NCBI GenBank assembly: GCA_934661375.1
Contig: CAKUJH010000026.1
Location: 1 to 50,764 of the forward strand
DNA: 50,764 nucleotides
Direction of reading: 5' to 3'
Source: an uncultured Victivallales bacterium
Lineage (GTDB): Bacteria > Verrucomicrobiota > Lentisphaeria > Victivallales > UBA1829
This document shows positions 40,328 through 49,874 of the stretch, in pieces. Numbering within the stretch: the stretch's first letter is position 1; each line of letters starts with the position of its first letter. The notes beneath the pieces are model-generated. The model saw only the letters and a list, made by a program, of their open reading frames with translations, made no database searches and was not told the DNA's origin. The translations under genes were made by a program, and so were the position numbers.

Positions 40328-41608
40328 TTAATAATCAGGTTGAATCTGCATCAGTATTCTCTGTGCGGCGAAATCTCCGTTGCGAACCGCCTCGCGAAGC
40401 CATTTTTCCGCCTGTGTGATACTTTTATCTACACCGATTCCGCGCAGATAACAGTCGCCGGTCCGGCGCATTGCCGCGGTGTCTCCCCGCTGCGCCGCCT
40501 GCTGAAACCAGTAAAAGGCGGCTTCCTTGTCCGGTTTCAGACCGATTTCTCCGTCATCGAACATGCACGCCAGGTTGTATTGCGCGCGGGCATATCCCAG
40601 CTTCGCCGCCCGGAAAAAATATTCCGCGGCAAGCGCAAGATCTTTCCCGACTCCCAGTCCCTGATGATGCATGACGCCGAGTTTGAACAACGCCTGCGGA
40701 CAGTTCTGCGCTGCGGATTTTTTGTACCAGGGCAGGGCGTCTGCGATGGTTTTGCCGGGATAAACTCCTTCCGTCATGGCTTCGGCATATTTGAATTGTG
40801 CCATGGGGTGTCCGGCTTCCGCGGCTTTGCGGTAACATTCCCGCGACTTTGCCGGGTCCGGCGGAACCGTTTTCCCGTATTCATACAGAAAACCCAGTTT
40901 CGCCAACGCTTCGGCATCATTCTTTTCCGCCGCCTTGCTCAGCAGCTGCATCGTCCGGTTCCAGTCCGGTTCACAGCCGTACCCGGCGGCATAGCAATCG
41001 GCGAGCATTCGGAAAGCGGACGGCATACATTGCGGACGTTCCGTGATTTTTTTCAGAAGGCTGAAAGCGCGTTTCTGTTCTTCCGGAGCGGCTTCGCGGC
41101 GCATCAGATATGCCGCCAGTTCCAGTTCGGCAGGTTCATAATTGCGCGCAGCCAGCTTTCCCAGAATTTCCACCGCAGTGGTCATGGACGGCTGGAGCTG
41201 AACCATTCCGTTTTTGTCCTGCATTCCGGACATGTAAAATTTTGCCATCCGGAACGACGCCGGTTCGAATCCGCTGCGTGCCGCTTTTTCATACCATGCG
41301 AAGGCTTCCTGCAAATCGCGTTTGACGCCGCGGCCGCTTTCCAGGCAGCTGGCATAATTGAACTGTGCTTCGGGGATTCCTTTCTCCGCGGCTTTCAGGA
41401 ACCAGTATGCCGCCAGAGTATAATTCTGTGTCCGGTTTTCACCGTAGAAATATTCACTGCCGAGGTAGAATGCGGCTTCCGCCTCGCCTTGCGCGGCTTT
41501 TGTGCGAAGCGTGTCGTTTTCCGGCGCATGATCCGCCGCCGGGAGAGTCAGACTCATTCCCGACAGCAGGAGCAGCGGCAGTATTTTTTTTCTGTAACAG
41601 AAAGACAT
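40328..41608 (-). CDS. Secreted Sel1-repeat protein
   Basis: The 426-residue protein has an N-terminal signal peptide (ILPLLLLSGMSLTLPAA) and then about ten Sel1-type repeats of 36 residues, each with the A-x-x-x-L/Y-G pattern. Examples are AAFYLGSEYFYGE, AQFNYASCLESGRGVKRD, ALFKLGVMHHQGLGVGKD and AAMRRTGDCYLRGIGVDKS. Such alpha/alpha solenoids mediate protein-protein contacts, here probably in the periplasm. No partner is evident. The ribosome binding site is weak. dapB follows 16 bp downstream, probably in the same transcript. Confidence 0.87.
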   Translation of the reverse strand: MSFCYRKKILPLLLLSGMSLTLPAADHAPENDTLRTKAAQGEAEAAFYLGSEYFYGENRTQNYTLAAYWFLKAAEKGIPEAQFNYASCLESGRGVKRDLQEAFAWYEKAARSGFEPASFRMAKFYMSGMQDKNGMVQLQPSMTTAVEILGKLAARNYEPAELELAAYLMRREAAPEEQKRAFSLLKKITERPQCMPSAFRMLADCYAAGYGCEPDWNRTMQLLSKAAEKNDAEALAKLGFLYEYGKTVPPDPAKSRECYRKAAEAGHPMAQFKYAEAMTEGVYPGKTIADALPWYKKSAAQNCPQALFKLGVMHHQGLGVGKDLALAAEYFFRAAKLGYARAQYNLACMFDDGEIGLKPDKEAAFYWFQQAAQRGDTAAMRRTGDCYLRGIGVDKSITQAEKWLREAVRNGDFAAQRILMQIQPDY

Positions 41609-41840
41609 ATTGATTCATCGCCGGGGCTGATTCATCCGGCAGCGGTTAATATAGCTCCCCAACGGAAAATTGCAATCGGGTTTGCCGCCGGCGTATGCAC
41701 TTCCTGCAGTTTTTCCGCAGATCGTGCATCGTCCGCCGGCTGATTCCGTTTCCGGCGGGCGTGTGAAAAAAATTGGTTTTTTTTTGATTCCGGCACTTGA
41801 AAATATCATCAGCAGGCGGTAATGTAGGATGTAAACAAAG

Positions 41841-41850
41841 TGGTATACAA
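41841..41850. promoter_or_regulatory. GTATAC-centred palindrome upstream of the second GntR/LacI gene
   Basis: TGGTATACAA is a near-palindrome 19 bp before the regulator start, of the kind bound by GntR-family dimers. A weak promoter, TTGAAA (41797-41802) with TAATGT (41820-41825), lies just upstream, so binding would interfere with transcription. Confidence 0.35.
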
Positions 41851-41869
41851 TTAATTGGAGTGTTTCAAC

Positions 41870-42916
41870 ATGGTTCTTTTGAAAGATGAAAACCAGCCGG
41901 TATATAAACAGCTGCGCGAGATGCTGGCAGACGAAATAGCATCGGGCAGACTGAATCCGGGCGACCGGATTTATACGGAAGGCAAACTTGCCGACCGCTT
42001 TCAGGTATCCAGGACCACGATCCGCCGTGCGCTGGGCGGGCTGGAACGGGAGGGACTGATCGTAAGATTTCCGGGGAAGGGGACATTTATCAATCAGTCC
42101 GGAAAAACGCCGGATCCGCAGCATTTTTCAGTCGGAATCAATTTTTTTGTGAATTTCTTCCAGAGCAATTATTATGGTCCGCTTGTGGAAGGCGTTCTTG
42201 CCGAAGCGGAGAAGAGCAGCATCTTGATCAGAATAGTGTCTCCGCAGGAATGTGAAGAACAGATTCCGGACGATATTGACGGATTTCTTTTTACCGGCGC
42301 ATTGAATCCGGATTCGGAAATCCACCGGCGCATAGCGAAAGGGATTCTGCCGGCAGTCGGTTTCAACAGCCGGGTCAATAAGAATATCAGTTTCATCGGC
42401 GTGGACAACTATGAAGAAAGCAGAAAAGGGGTTGAATTTCTGATCCGCCGCGGACACCGCAAGATCGGATTTTTCGGAAACAGACTGTCCTCAAATGCCA
42501 GCCGGGAGCGTTATCGCGGGTACGAGGACGCCATGAAGGATGCCGGTTTGAAGACGGAGACGCGGAATATTCATTTTTTTGATCTGGATGCGGACCGTTA
42601 CAGTCAGGGCGTGGAATATCTGCGCCATGCGGATGTCGATGCCGTATTCGTTTCCCTCGCGCCGGTTTTCACCAGTCTCCTTCATGCAATGAACAAACTC
42701 AGAATATCGACCGACGATTTGCAGCTGCTGTGTTTCGACGATCTGGAAGATTACAGGCTGGACTGGCCCGGAGTGGCATATATAAAGATGCCGCTTCAGC
42801 TGATCGGGGAGAGGATGGTGTCCGCGCTGAGGCAGAAACTGATCCTGGACGACCGGGCTCCTGTCATCAATGAATTCTATAAAGCCGAAATAAAGATAAA
42901 GGAGCGAACGGCATGA
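41870..42916 (+). CDS. GntR-type HTH / LacI-type ligand-domain transcriptional regulator
   Basis: The 348-residue protein has a GntR winged helix (about 8-75: PVYKQLREMLADEIASGRLN, YTEGKLADRFQVSRTTIRRAL) and a LacI/GalR-type sensor (NISFIGVDNYEESRKGVEFL, RRGHRKIGFFGN). It leads the operon that follows; the next start codon overlaps its stop by ATGA. The ATG at 41870 follows TTGGAGTGTTTCAAC and is preferred to a TTG at 41855. It should sense a degradation product of the polysaccharide handled by the operon. Confidence 0.92.
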   Translation: MVLLKDENQPVYKQLREMLADEIASGRLNPGDRIYTEGKLADRFQVSRTTIRRALGGLEREGLIVRFPGKGTFINQSGKTPDPQHFSVGINFFVNFFQSNYYGPLVEGVLAEAEKSSILIRIVSPQECEEQIPDDIDGFLFTGALNPDSEIHRRIAKGILPAVGFNSRVNKNISFIGVDNYEESRKGVEFLIRRGHRKIGFFGNRLSSNASRERYRGYEDAMKDAGLKTETRNIHFFDLDADRYSQGVEYLRHADVDAVFVSLAPVFTSLLHAMNKLRISTDDLQLLCFDDLEDYRLDWPGVAYIKMPLQLIGERMVSALRQKLILDDRAPVINEFYKAEIKIKERTA

Positions 42917-44166
42917 TCAATGCATGCGGGATGCTGAAACATCTGGGAGTTCCGGAAGGACAATGGGCGGGACTGATTCCCGGCTGGGGGCAGGCCATGG
43001 CGAACATGCCGAAGCGGATCGGCATTCTGACTCCGGAAGTGATCCATGACGTCTGCCGGCAATGTTCATTGGACGACGGACTTGCGGAGCTGCTGACCGA
43101 AGCCGCGGAAACAATTTCCGCGTCCATGCCTTTGCGTTCTTTTTTCTGGCATACTTTCTTCAAACTGTCCGTCCTGCATCATACTTACGGCAATGCTTCC
43201 TCCGGTTTCGGCGGATGGCCCGTCCTGGAGCCGCTGCGGGATAAATCCGGTCTCTTTTATCTGCTTGCGGCTCTCGGTCTGATTCCCGCTGCGCTGAAAA
43301 AATACCGGGAAACGGGTATTCCGGATAATATTATAAAAGACACGCTGAACTGCCGGGCGAATGTCGATTTCCACCGGGCCATCCACGGACAGCCGGGACT
43401 GGATCCGCAGGTGATCCCATGGTTCCGGCATTATGCCGCCGGACGGATTTTCACCCTGGGACGCTTCCAGTATAAAATCGCGGAACTTTTTGCTTTCGGG
43501 GCGATGCTGCGGAACCGGGCGGACGGCCGCAAGGTGCTTGTCGCGGAAGGGGGACTCCGCATCGACCGGGCGGGATATGTCGTTTCGGGCGGATGCGAAA
43601 ACGATTCGGACTGGTGTTCGTCTTTTGAGGAAACCGGAGATGAAATCCGCGGACATGCCGTTTCGCCTTGCGGGTTTGTTCTGCCGGGAAAACGGAGTTT
43701 TCCGAAAAAGGAATGGGAAACTGTCCTGTGGCGAGGGGATATTCTTCTGGACATGCACATTCCGCCCGGAGGAAAAATGACTCCGGCGGCGGCGTTCGAA
43801 TCTTTTTCCATGGCGTTCCGCTTTTTCTCCGGACGCTGCCCCGGCCGTTTTGTTCCGGCGATCATCAGCCGGTCCTGGATTTTCAACACGCAGTTTGAAG
43901 AACTTCTGCCGGATTCCAATATAGCGGAGCTTATGCGGAAATGTTATCTGTTTCCCTGTGCTTCCACCGGGAAAGACGGTTTCTTTTTTCTTTTCGGCAG
44001 AGATTATTCCACTCCGGAGGAGGCTCCGCACGACACAAGCGTGCGCCGTGCCATGCTTTCGGTCCTGGAACGCGGAGATCGTCTCCGTCTGGGCGGCATG
44101 ATTTTCCTTTATGAGGATTTGGAGCAGTACTATGATAATATTTACAGAAAGCAGTTCAAAATTTAA
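42913..44166 (+). CDS. Acyltransferase-like protein with GNAT-like C-terminal domain
   Basis: The 417-residue cytoplasmic protein has an N-terminal helical region and a C-terminal half with the pattern HIPPGGKMTPAAAFESFSMA, then FFSGRC and ISRSWIFNTQFEELLPDSNI. This resembles the two-domain N-acyltransferase family with a GNAT-like C-terminus. Assignment is by recall of that pattern and is moderate. The substrate is unknown; it may modify a sugar released by the operon. AAAGGAGCGAACGGC precedes the ATG, which overlaps the regulator stop. Confidence 0.55.
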   Translation: MINACGMLKHLGVPEGQWAGLIPGWGQAMANMPKRIGILTPEVIHDVCRQCSLDDGLAELLTEAAETISASMPLRSFFWHTFFKLSVLHHTYGNASSGFGGWPVLEPLRDKSGLFYLLAALGLIPAALKKYRETGIPDNIIKDTLNCRANVDFHRAIHGQPGLDPQVIPWFRHYAAGRIFTLGRFQYKIAELFAFGAMLRNRADGRKVLVAEGGLRIDRAGYVVSGGCENDSDWCSSFEETGDEIRGHAVSPCGFVLPGKRSFPKKEWETVLWRGDILLDMHIPPGGKMTPAAAFESFSMAFRFFSGRCPGRFVPAIISRSWIFNTQFEELLPDSNIAELMRKCYLFPCASTGKDGFFFLFGRDYSTPEEAPHDTSVRRAMLSVLERGDRLRLGGMIFLYEDLEQYYDNIYRKQFKI

Positions 44167-44181
44167 CAGGAGGAATTTGCG

Positions 44182-45036
44182 ATGCGGAAAGACGGAAGGT
44201 TTTTAAATTACGGAAAAAGTTTTGCTGCGGGAATCCGTATGATTCACGGTTTTTTCCGCGGAGCAGCATTCGCGCTCATCGAACTCCTTGTGGTGATCGC
44301 CATCATTGCGATCCTGGCGGCAATGCTGCTGCCGGTATTGAACAAGGCGCGCGGAAAGGCCCATGAGATTTCCTGCTTGAGCAATGTCCGTCAGCTGGGA
44401 ATAAAACTGGCGGCGTATGTGGATTCGCAAAAGGAATATCTGCCGCCCCGATACGATTCGCCGGGACTGTCGATCGAGGATCCGAAAGAAATGTGGTATG
44501 GCATTCTTGATATTCAGAAAAAAATATTGCTGGGCTGCGGAGCTGCAACGCCGAATTCAGGCGCGACTGTCTTACGGGGCATGGTGCATTACGGCATGAG
44601 CGAATTTTCCACTCGCGGAGAACATAGACGGGCTCCGAAACTTGCCGAAATCATCACTCCGCAGAATATGATCGCTTTTTCCGACAGCTCGCATGTGGAA
44701 GATTATAATCCGTGGATCGTTTTGCCCGAAGCGGGCAACAGGACGCCTGCAGATCAGAGACCGTGGGTTGTCAGCAATCCTGCATACGGCTCATACACCC
44801 GCTTCCGGCACGGAAATAAAAATGAGATCATCAGATTTGCGACATCTACATCCAAGCAGACAAATCCAAAGAAAAGTCAAAGCAGCGCTTCATTTGCCTT
44901 CATTGACGGACATGCGGAAATGCTTTCCCCGTATGAAGCCTATCAGCCGGCAGGCAATTCCAACTGGACGGCATGGCATCAAGGTCAGGCACGACTTTAC
45001 TGGAAACACTGGAACAACAGAATGCCTGTGCAATGA
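44182..45036 (+). CDS. Prepilin-like protein (N-terminal methylation domain, DUF1559-like)
   Basis: The 284-residue protein has a type IV pilin-like N-terminus: a basic leader and then ALIELLVVIAIIAILAAML, with the +5 glutamate. It continues with SCLSNVRQLGIKLAAYVDSQ and ends in FAFIDGHAEMLSP, like the H-x9-DG C-terminus of such proteins. The residue before the predicted cleavage is Ala rather than the usual Gly. Lentisphaerota and Planctomycetota carry many such proteins beside polysaccharide genes; their job there is not established. AGGAGGAATTTGCG precedes the ATG. It lies between the acyltransferase and lyase genes. Confidence 0.85.
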   Translation: MRKDGRFLNYGKSFAAGIRMIHGFFRGAAFALIELLVVIAIIAILAAMLLPVLNKARGKAHEISCLSNVRQLGIKLAAYVDSQKEYLPPRYDSPGLSIEDPKEMWYGILDIQKKILLGCGAATPNSGATVLRGMVHYGMSEFSTRGEHRRAPKLAEIITPQNMIAFSDSSHVEDYNPWIVLPEAGNRTPADQRPWVVSNPAYGSYTRFRHGNKNEIIRFATSTSKQTNPKKSQSSASFAFIDGHAEMLSPYEAYQPAGNSNWTAWHQGQARLYWKHWNNRMPVQ

Positions 45037-45086
45037 AAACAATAATCAGGGAACAGAAAACGAAAAACAAACCTGGAGGACAGACC

Positions 45087-48000
45087 ATGAAAAAAATGCT
45101 GAAGATTGCGGCTGCGATCCTTTCCGGAACCGTAATGGCTGCGGAACCGACGGATTTTCAACCGGAACGGGACGGCGGCTGGCAGCCAAAAGCCGAAACA
45201 AAGGACGGAGCAGCTGTTTTGACAGCGAAACAGGCCAAAGTCGTTTCCGCAAGGAGCTTCGAGGTCGATCCGAATGCGGTATACCGTCTTTCCGGAAAAT
45301 TCCGCAGTACGGACTCCGCGCAGAAAACACTGTTTTTCGGCATGGAAGCAATGAACGGGAAAGGCGCAGTCATCAGCTCCCCCGCGGTGTTTGTCATTCG
45401 CGGAACGGAAACCGAGCTGGTGGAGGAACTGAAAAAAGGAGACACCACTGTAACGGTGAAAGATGCCTCCAAATGGGACCGGAATTCCAATGCGCGGGTT
45501 ATCGCCTTCAATGTCAAAGATGATTTCGGCGATCTTCCGAATATGCAGTACAGCCCGAATATCAGGAAGATCGAACAGGCGGACGGCGTCTGGAAGATCA
45601 CGCTCATCAGACCCTCCTGGTCTGATTTTCCGGCGGCAACCCGGATCCGTCAGCATTCCCACGGCATGGGCAGGATATACAACGCGGCTTTTTCAAAAAA
45701 AATGCAGGGGGAACAGTGGCAGGAATTCAGCGGCGAAATATCCGGGATCGCTCCGTCCGGCGCACCGGCAAACCAATGGTGGCAGGGCACGAAAAAAGCC
45801 CGGATCATCATTGCCGGCACTCCGGGGATCGCATTCAAGGACGTCAAATTGGAAAAAGTCGGCGGCAAAGTCGAACTGACCCATATTCCGCGGACGCGGC
45901 AGAACGCGGAGCCGGCTGCTCCGCTTTTTGCAAAATACCTCAAGGAGCTTCCCCGGAATTATCCGAGACCCCGTCTGCTGTTCAACGATGAAAAATTTGC
46001 CGGGATGCGCCGGGATTTATCCGCAAATCCGCTGCTCCGGCAGTTTTTCGCCCGTCTTCGCGGCAAGGTGGACAACTATCCCGACGACATCAATGAACAG
46101 ACTTACCAGAAACATTTTTATTCCAAAGACAAATTCGGTCCGACCGCCATGCGCGCGGCATTTGTCTACAAACTTACCGGAGAGCCGAAATATCGCGACA
46201 AGGCCATAAAAATCCTGAAATATGCGTCGGAATGGTATCAGCGGCAGTATGCGGAAGAAAAAGCGATCAGCTGGACCGCTTTTTCACGGATATCCGCCCT
46301 GTGCGCCTATGACTGGCTCTATAATGAAATCCCCGAAGCGGAAAGAACCGCGATCGGGCGGCGTTTGCTGGCGCATATTGAAAAGGCGCAGGATACGAAC
46401 TGGATCATCAGGTCCGGACTCCAGAACAAAGGAGAAGGCACCAGCAGGTGGAATTCCAGTTTTTATGGAACGCCTCTGCTGAAATTTTATGCCGGACTTG
46501 TTTTCCATGACAGCGGAATCAATGACAGGCTGGCTTCAAAATTTCTGAAAGAAGGCGTTCAGGATCATATCCGGATGCTTGATTACCGTTCCAATATGGC
46601 AGGCAATGACGGCGGCGGCAACAACAGTTCTCCGGGATATGTCTTCGGGGACGGCCCGGTTTGCGAATGGCTTTTTTACGTCTCATGGGAAACGCTCACC
46701 GGCAGAAATATCGCCATGGATTTCCCTGCCAACGGTTTACTCCCGCACTGGCTGTTCTATGCCACATTTCCCGGTATGGACGGCCGGCTGTACGAGCACG
46801 GAACAGGCGGCGCCTGGCATTTGGACAACAAGGTTAAAATGAATCTGCGTTATCTTGCCCTGTATAAATATTTTTTTAAGAATCATCCCGCATCCGGTCT
46901 GATCGATTATTTTATTTCCACACAGGAAGAATTCAAAGACGACAATCATATCTACGCATCCGGCACCTGGAATTACAGCGGATATTTCCCGTGGCTCCCT
47001 TTTTTGTATCGTTATACGAAACAGGCGGATTACAAGCAGGACAAGACATATTTCAGCCGTTTCCCGAACGCGTATTTTTTCCGGAATCTCGGTCAGACCT
47101 ATATGTTCAGCGGCAGCGGCGCGGATTCCACTTACGCAATGTTCACCTGCGGAACAAAGAGTCCGGCGCACAAACAGCCGGATGAAAACAATTTTGTCAT
47201 TTACAAAGGCGGATTTCTCGCGCTGGATTCCGGCACCCGAAGCGCATCCGGGATGAAGAACTGGCTGGATGACATGTGGCATGACAACAATTACTATGCA
47301 GCCAGCATCGCCCATAATGTCATCACCATTTTCATGGAGGGAGAAAAATTCACCGGATGGCCGGAACAGAAATATGCGGTTGCGAACCACGGCGGCATGT
47401 ACAAAACCACTGGCGGAGCCGTGAAGGCTTTCGAGACCAATGAATTCTACACTTATGTTTCTGGCGATTCGACTGCCTGCTACCGTCCGGAGAAATGCAA
47501 AAAAATGATCCGTCAGTTTGTTTTCGTCCGCCCGGATTATTTTGTCATCTGCGACACTGTGGAAAGCGTGAAGGACAATCAGACTCAGACATGGCTGCTC
47601 CACTCTCAGAATGAACCGGCGGAAAACGGCGACACATTCCGTTTTGACGAGGGGGCGGGAAGGCTCTTCTGCCGGACATTCCTGCCGAAGGATTTCAAAC
47701 GGACAAAAATCGGGGGTCCGGGAAAGGAATTCTGGTCGGACGGGAAAAACTATCCGCTCGGAAAAACCCGCCTGGATGATTACGCCAGACGCGGAATCCG
47801 GAATCCGCTCTGGGGAAACTGGAGAATGGAAATCTCTCCGGGGAAAGCGGTCGGGAAAGTCCGGTTTCTGCATCTGATCCAGGTCGGGATGAAGAAAGAG
47901 CTTGATGCGATGGTAAAATCCGAATACATACAGGACAAAAACAGGGACGGAGTCCGTTTTATCGCGGGGGACCTGGAATACAGCATCTGTTTTGACGCAG

Positions 48001-48101
48001 ATGGAAGCGGCGGGCACATCAAGGCGGTCCGCGGCGGAAAAACGGTTCTTGACCGTGCGTTGAGCAAAGGGATCCAGACACAGAAAGCATTTTCAAACTA
48101 A
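45087..48101 (+). CDS. Secreted heparinase II/III-family polysaccharide lyase
   Basis: The 1004-residue protein starts at an ATG behind CTGGAGGACAG and has a signal peptide (MLKIAAAILSGTVMAA). Residues about 20-290 form beta-rich, carbohydrate-binding-like domains. An alpha/alpha toroid follows (RLLFNDEKFAGMRRDLSANP, AFVYKLTGEPKYRDKAIKIL, AYDWLYNEIP), then the C-terminal beta-sandwich with SIAHNVITIFMEGEKFTGWP, where family members place a metal or catalytic histidine. Such enzymes cleave uronate-containing polymers (heparan, alginate, ulvan-like) by beta-elimination. Specificity is not readable. It is far longer than simple heparinases because of the N-terminal extension. Confidence 0.83.
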   Translation: MKKMLKIAAAILSGTVMAAEPTDFQPERDGGWQPKAETKDGAAVLTAKQAKVVSARSFEVDPNAVYRLSGKFRSTDSAQKTLFFGMEAMNGKGAVISSPAVFVIRGTETELVEELKKGDTTVTVKDASKWDRNSNARVIAFNVKDDFGDLPNMQYSPNIRKIEQADGVWKITLIRPSWSDFPAATRIRQHSHGMGRIYNAAFSKKMQGEQWQEFSGEISGIAPSGAPANQWWQGTKKARIIIAGTPGIAFKDVKLEKVGGKVELTHIPRTRQNAEPAAPLFAKYLKELPRNYPRPRLLFNDEKFAGMRRDLSANPLLRQFFARLRGKVDNYPDDINEQTYQKHFYSKDKFGPTAMRAAFVYKLTGEPKYRDKAIKILKYASEWYQRQYAEEKAISWTAFSRISALCAYDWLYNEIPEAERTAIGRRLLAHIEKAQDTNWIIRSGLQNKGEGTSRWNSSFYGTPLLKFYAGLVFHDSGINDRLASKFLKEGVQDHIRMLDYRSNMAGNDGGGNNSSPGYVFGDGPVCEWLFYVSWETLTGRNIAMDFPANGLLPHWLFYATFPGMDGRLYEHGTGGAWHLDNKVKMNLRYLALYKYFFKNHPASGLIDYFISTQEEFKDDNHIYASGTWNYSGYFPWLPFLYRYTKQADYKQDKTYFSRFPNAYFFRNLGQTYMFSGSGADSTYAMFTCGTKSPAHKQPDENNFVIYKGGFLALDSGTRSASGMKNWLDDMWHDNNYYAASIAHNVITIFMEGEKFTGWPEQKYAVANHGGMYKTTGGAVKAFETNEFYTYVSGDSTACYRPEKCKKMIRQFVFVRPDYFVICDTVESVKDNQTQTWLLHSQNEPAENGDTFRFDEGAGRLFCRTFLPKDFKRTKIGGPGKEFWSDGKNYPLGKTRLDDYARRGIRNPLWGNWRMEISPGKAVGKVRFLHLIQVGMKKELDAMVKSEYIQDKNRDGVRFIAGDLEYSICFDADGSGGHIKAVRGGKTVLDRALSKGIQTQKAFSN

Positions 48102-48118
48102 TACAGGGAAACAAGAAA

Positions 48119-49159
48119 ATGAAACGATGCAGAATCAGTTTTTGCGGAGCGGGCGACTGGGTCCGAAAATTCCACATTCCCGAATTGGAAAGACGTGCGG
48201 ACCGTTTTGAAATCCGCGGATTCTACGATATTTTTCCGGAAAATGCGGCGGCCGCCGCCAACGGGAAATACCGGATCTTCAATTCGATGGAAGAATTGAC
48301 GGACGATCCGGAAACCGATGTGGTCCTGGCAGCCACCAAGCCGGTGGACACGCATTACGATGTCGTCATGCGCCTGCTGTCCGCGGGCAGGAATGTCATC
48401 CTGGAAAAGCCGATGGCTTATACTTCCGTCCAATGCGACGCCTTGATCGCCAAGGCAAAAGAGGAGAAAGTCATTCTCACGGTCAACCACAATTTACGGT
48501 TCAGCACCGCCATGAAAGCCGCACAGGAAGTAATCCGGAGCGGACATGTCGGCGTTCCGGTATCCGTGGAGATCGTCTCTCCCCGTTCCTGGTACGGACA
48601 TGTTGATTTCAGCAATTACGCGGTCCACATGATAGATCAGGCACTGGCCCTGAACCGTTCACCGCTGAAAGAAGTTTCCGGGACCACGGTCCATCCGGAC
48701 GAACCCATGTCCAGCTGCGGATACGGAGAAGCGCAGCTGCGCTTTGAGCAGCCGCCGCTGATCCATCTTTCGCTGAAACCGTCTCCGGAGCGGCAGCATG
48801 AACCGGACGACCGTCCGTTCCGCGGCTATTTCCGTTTTCTGGTCTGCGGCACGCGGGACACGTTCGGCATCGGCGACCTCGGCTACATTCCGAGACAGAA
48901 AGACCTGCTGTGCGGCAAATACTGCTATTTCGACCAGAAAGAACCGGATTTCTCGCGTCCGGAATTTGTCCGTTCTCTGGATAAAGCCTGGTATGACTAT
49001 TTCCACGAAAGCTGGGCATCCGGTGCGCCGCTGCCGGTTACTCCGGAAGAAGCGCGCAACAACATCCGCTGCGCGGAACTGATCACCGAATCCGCAAAAC
49101 TCAACCGCACGGTGGAAGCGGCCGGCATGCTTCCGCCCAGAAAGGATTGCATCATATGA
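48119..49159 (+). CDS. Gfo/Idh/MocA-family oxidoreductase
   Basis: The 346-residue protein has a Rossmann nucleotide-binding loop (CRISFCGAGDWVRKFHIPEL), a VVLAATKPVDTHYD strand and the canonical catalytic VILEKPMAYT (Lys-Pro). The C-terminal domain has a conserved HMIDQALAL helix. It would oxidise or epimerise a sugar acid with NAD(P)H, which fits processing of unsaturated uronates released by the upstream lyase. It lies 17 bp after the lyase gene, and its stop overlaps the start of the ThuA-like gene. Confidence 0.93.
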   Translation: MKRCRISFCGAGDWVRKFHIPELERRADRFEIRGFYDIFPENAAAAANGKYRIFNSMEELTDDPETDVVLAATKPVDTHYDVVMRLLSAGRNVILEKPMAYTSVQCDALIAKAKEEKVILTVNHNLRFSTAMKAAQEVIRSGHVGVPVSVEIVSPRSWYGHVDFSNYAVHMIDQALALNRSPLKEVSGTTVHPDEPMSSCGYGEAQLRFEQPPLIHLSLKPSPERQHEPDDRPFRGYFRFLVCGTRDTFGIGDLGYIPRQKDLLCGKYCYFDQKEPDFSRPEFVRSLDKAWYDYFHESWASGAPLPVTPEEARNNIRCAELITESAKLNRTVEAAGMLPPRKDCII

Positions 49160-49857
49160 AAAAAATACTTCTGATGGGCGGGGGCGAATTCCATGATTAC
49201 GCCGGCTGCTGCGAAGTCATGAAGAAACATCTTGAAGAACTGTCCGCGGAATACACCGTCGAGACTGCGCTCAATGACCTCGACCGGTTGTGCCGTCCGG
49301 CGATAGACTCCTGCGACATCATCATCTTTTACTGGACCAAAGACCATCTGACTCCGGAACAGAAACGGGGGCTGCTGGAATGGTGCGCGGAAAAAGGAAA
49401 GTTCATCGGAGTCCATTGCGCCGCCACCGCCTTCCGGGATTGTCCGGAATATGAGGCGATGCTCGGCGGACGCTTCCGGAAACATCCGCCGTTCCGGGAA
49501 TACTATGCGGCAGTCGACATGAAACATCCCGCCATGCGGTATTTCGACACGGTCCGGGTCCCCCCGGAATGGAAGAACTGGAATGTCCATGAATGCAAAG
49601 TGGCGGATGAACAGTTCCTGACACAATATGACGCCTCAAGAGTCAATATTGCCGCAACGGCGGCTTTCCGGAACCGGCTCTGGCCGGTCGCCTGGAGTAA
49701 ATCCTGGGGAAACGGGAAAGTGTATTACCTGGCTCTGGGACACGATGCAGAAGCATGTTCCGCGCCGTTCTTCAAACATATGCTTTTTGCCGGAATCCGG
49801 TGGGTGGATTCTCCGGAGCCGGAGCCGTCCGATGCGGAACGTTTCACAATCAATTAA
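49156..49857 (+). CDS. ThuA-like (trehalose utilisation type) protein
   Basis: The 233-residue protein has the ThuA fold, related to class I glutamine amidotransferases: KKILLMGGGEFHDYAGCCE, then DIIIFYWTKDHLTPEQKRGL and KFIGVHCAATAFRDCPEYEAMLGGRF in the middle strand. It ends with LALGHDAEACSAPFF. ThuA proteins aid sugar catabolism, with the biochemical step unclear. The ATG at 49156 overlaps the previous stop (ATGA) and is preferred to a TTG at 49147. The gene is adjacent to the Gfo/Idh gene, a common pairing in related genomes. Confidence 0.9.
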   Translation: MKKILLMGGGEFHDYAGCCEVMKKHLEELSAEYTVETALNDLDRLCRPAIDSCDIIIFYWTKDHLTPEQKRGLLEWCAEKGKFIGVHCAATAFRDCPEYEAMLGGRFRKHPPFREYYAAVDMKHPAMRYFDTVRVPPEWKNWNVHECKVADEQFLTQYDASRVNIAATAAFRNRLWPVAWSKSWGNGKVYYLALGHDAEACSAPFFKHMLFAGIRWVDSPEPEPSDAERFTIN

Positions 49858-49874
49858 CTGTCAGGGGACATCAC

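Noticed and set aside
46737..48017. A 426-codon antisense frame opposite the lyase gene
   Set aside because: It has no motif or start signal, and the lyase frame is well supported.
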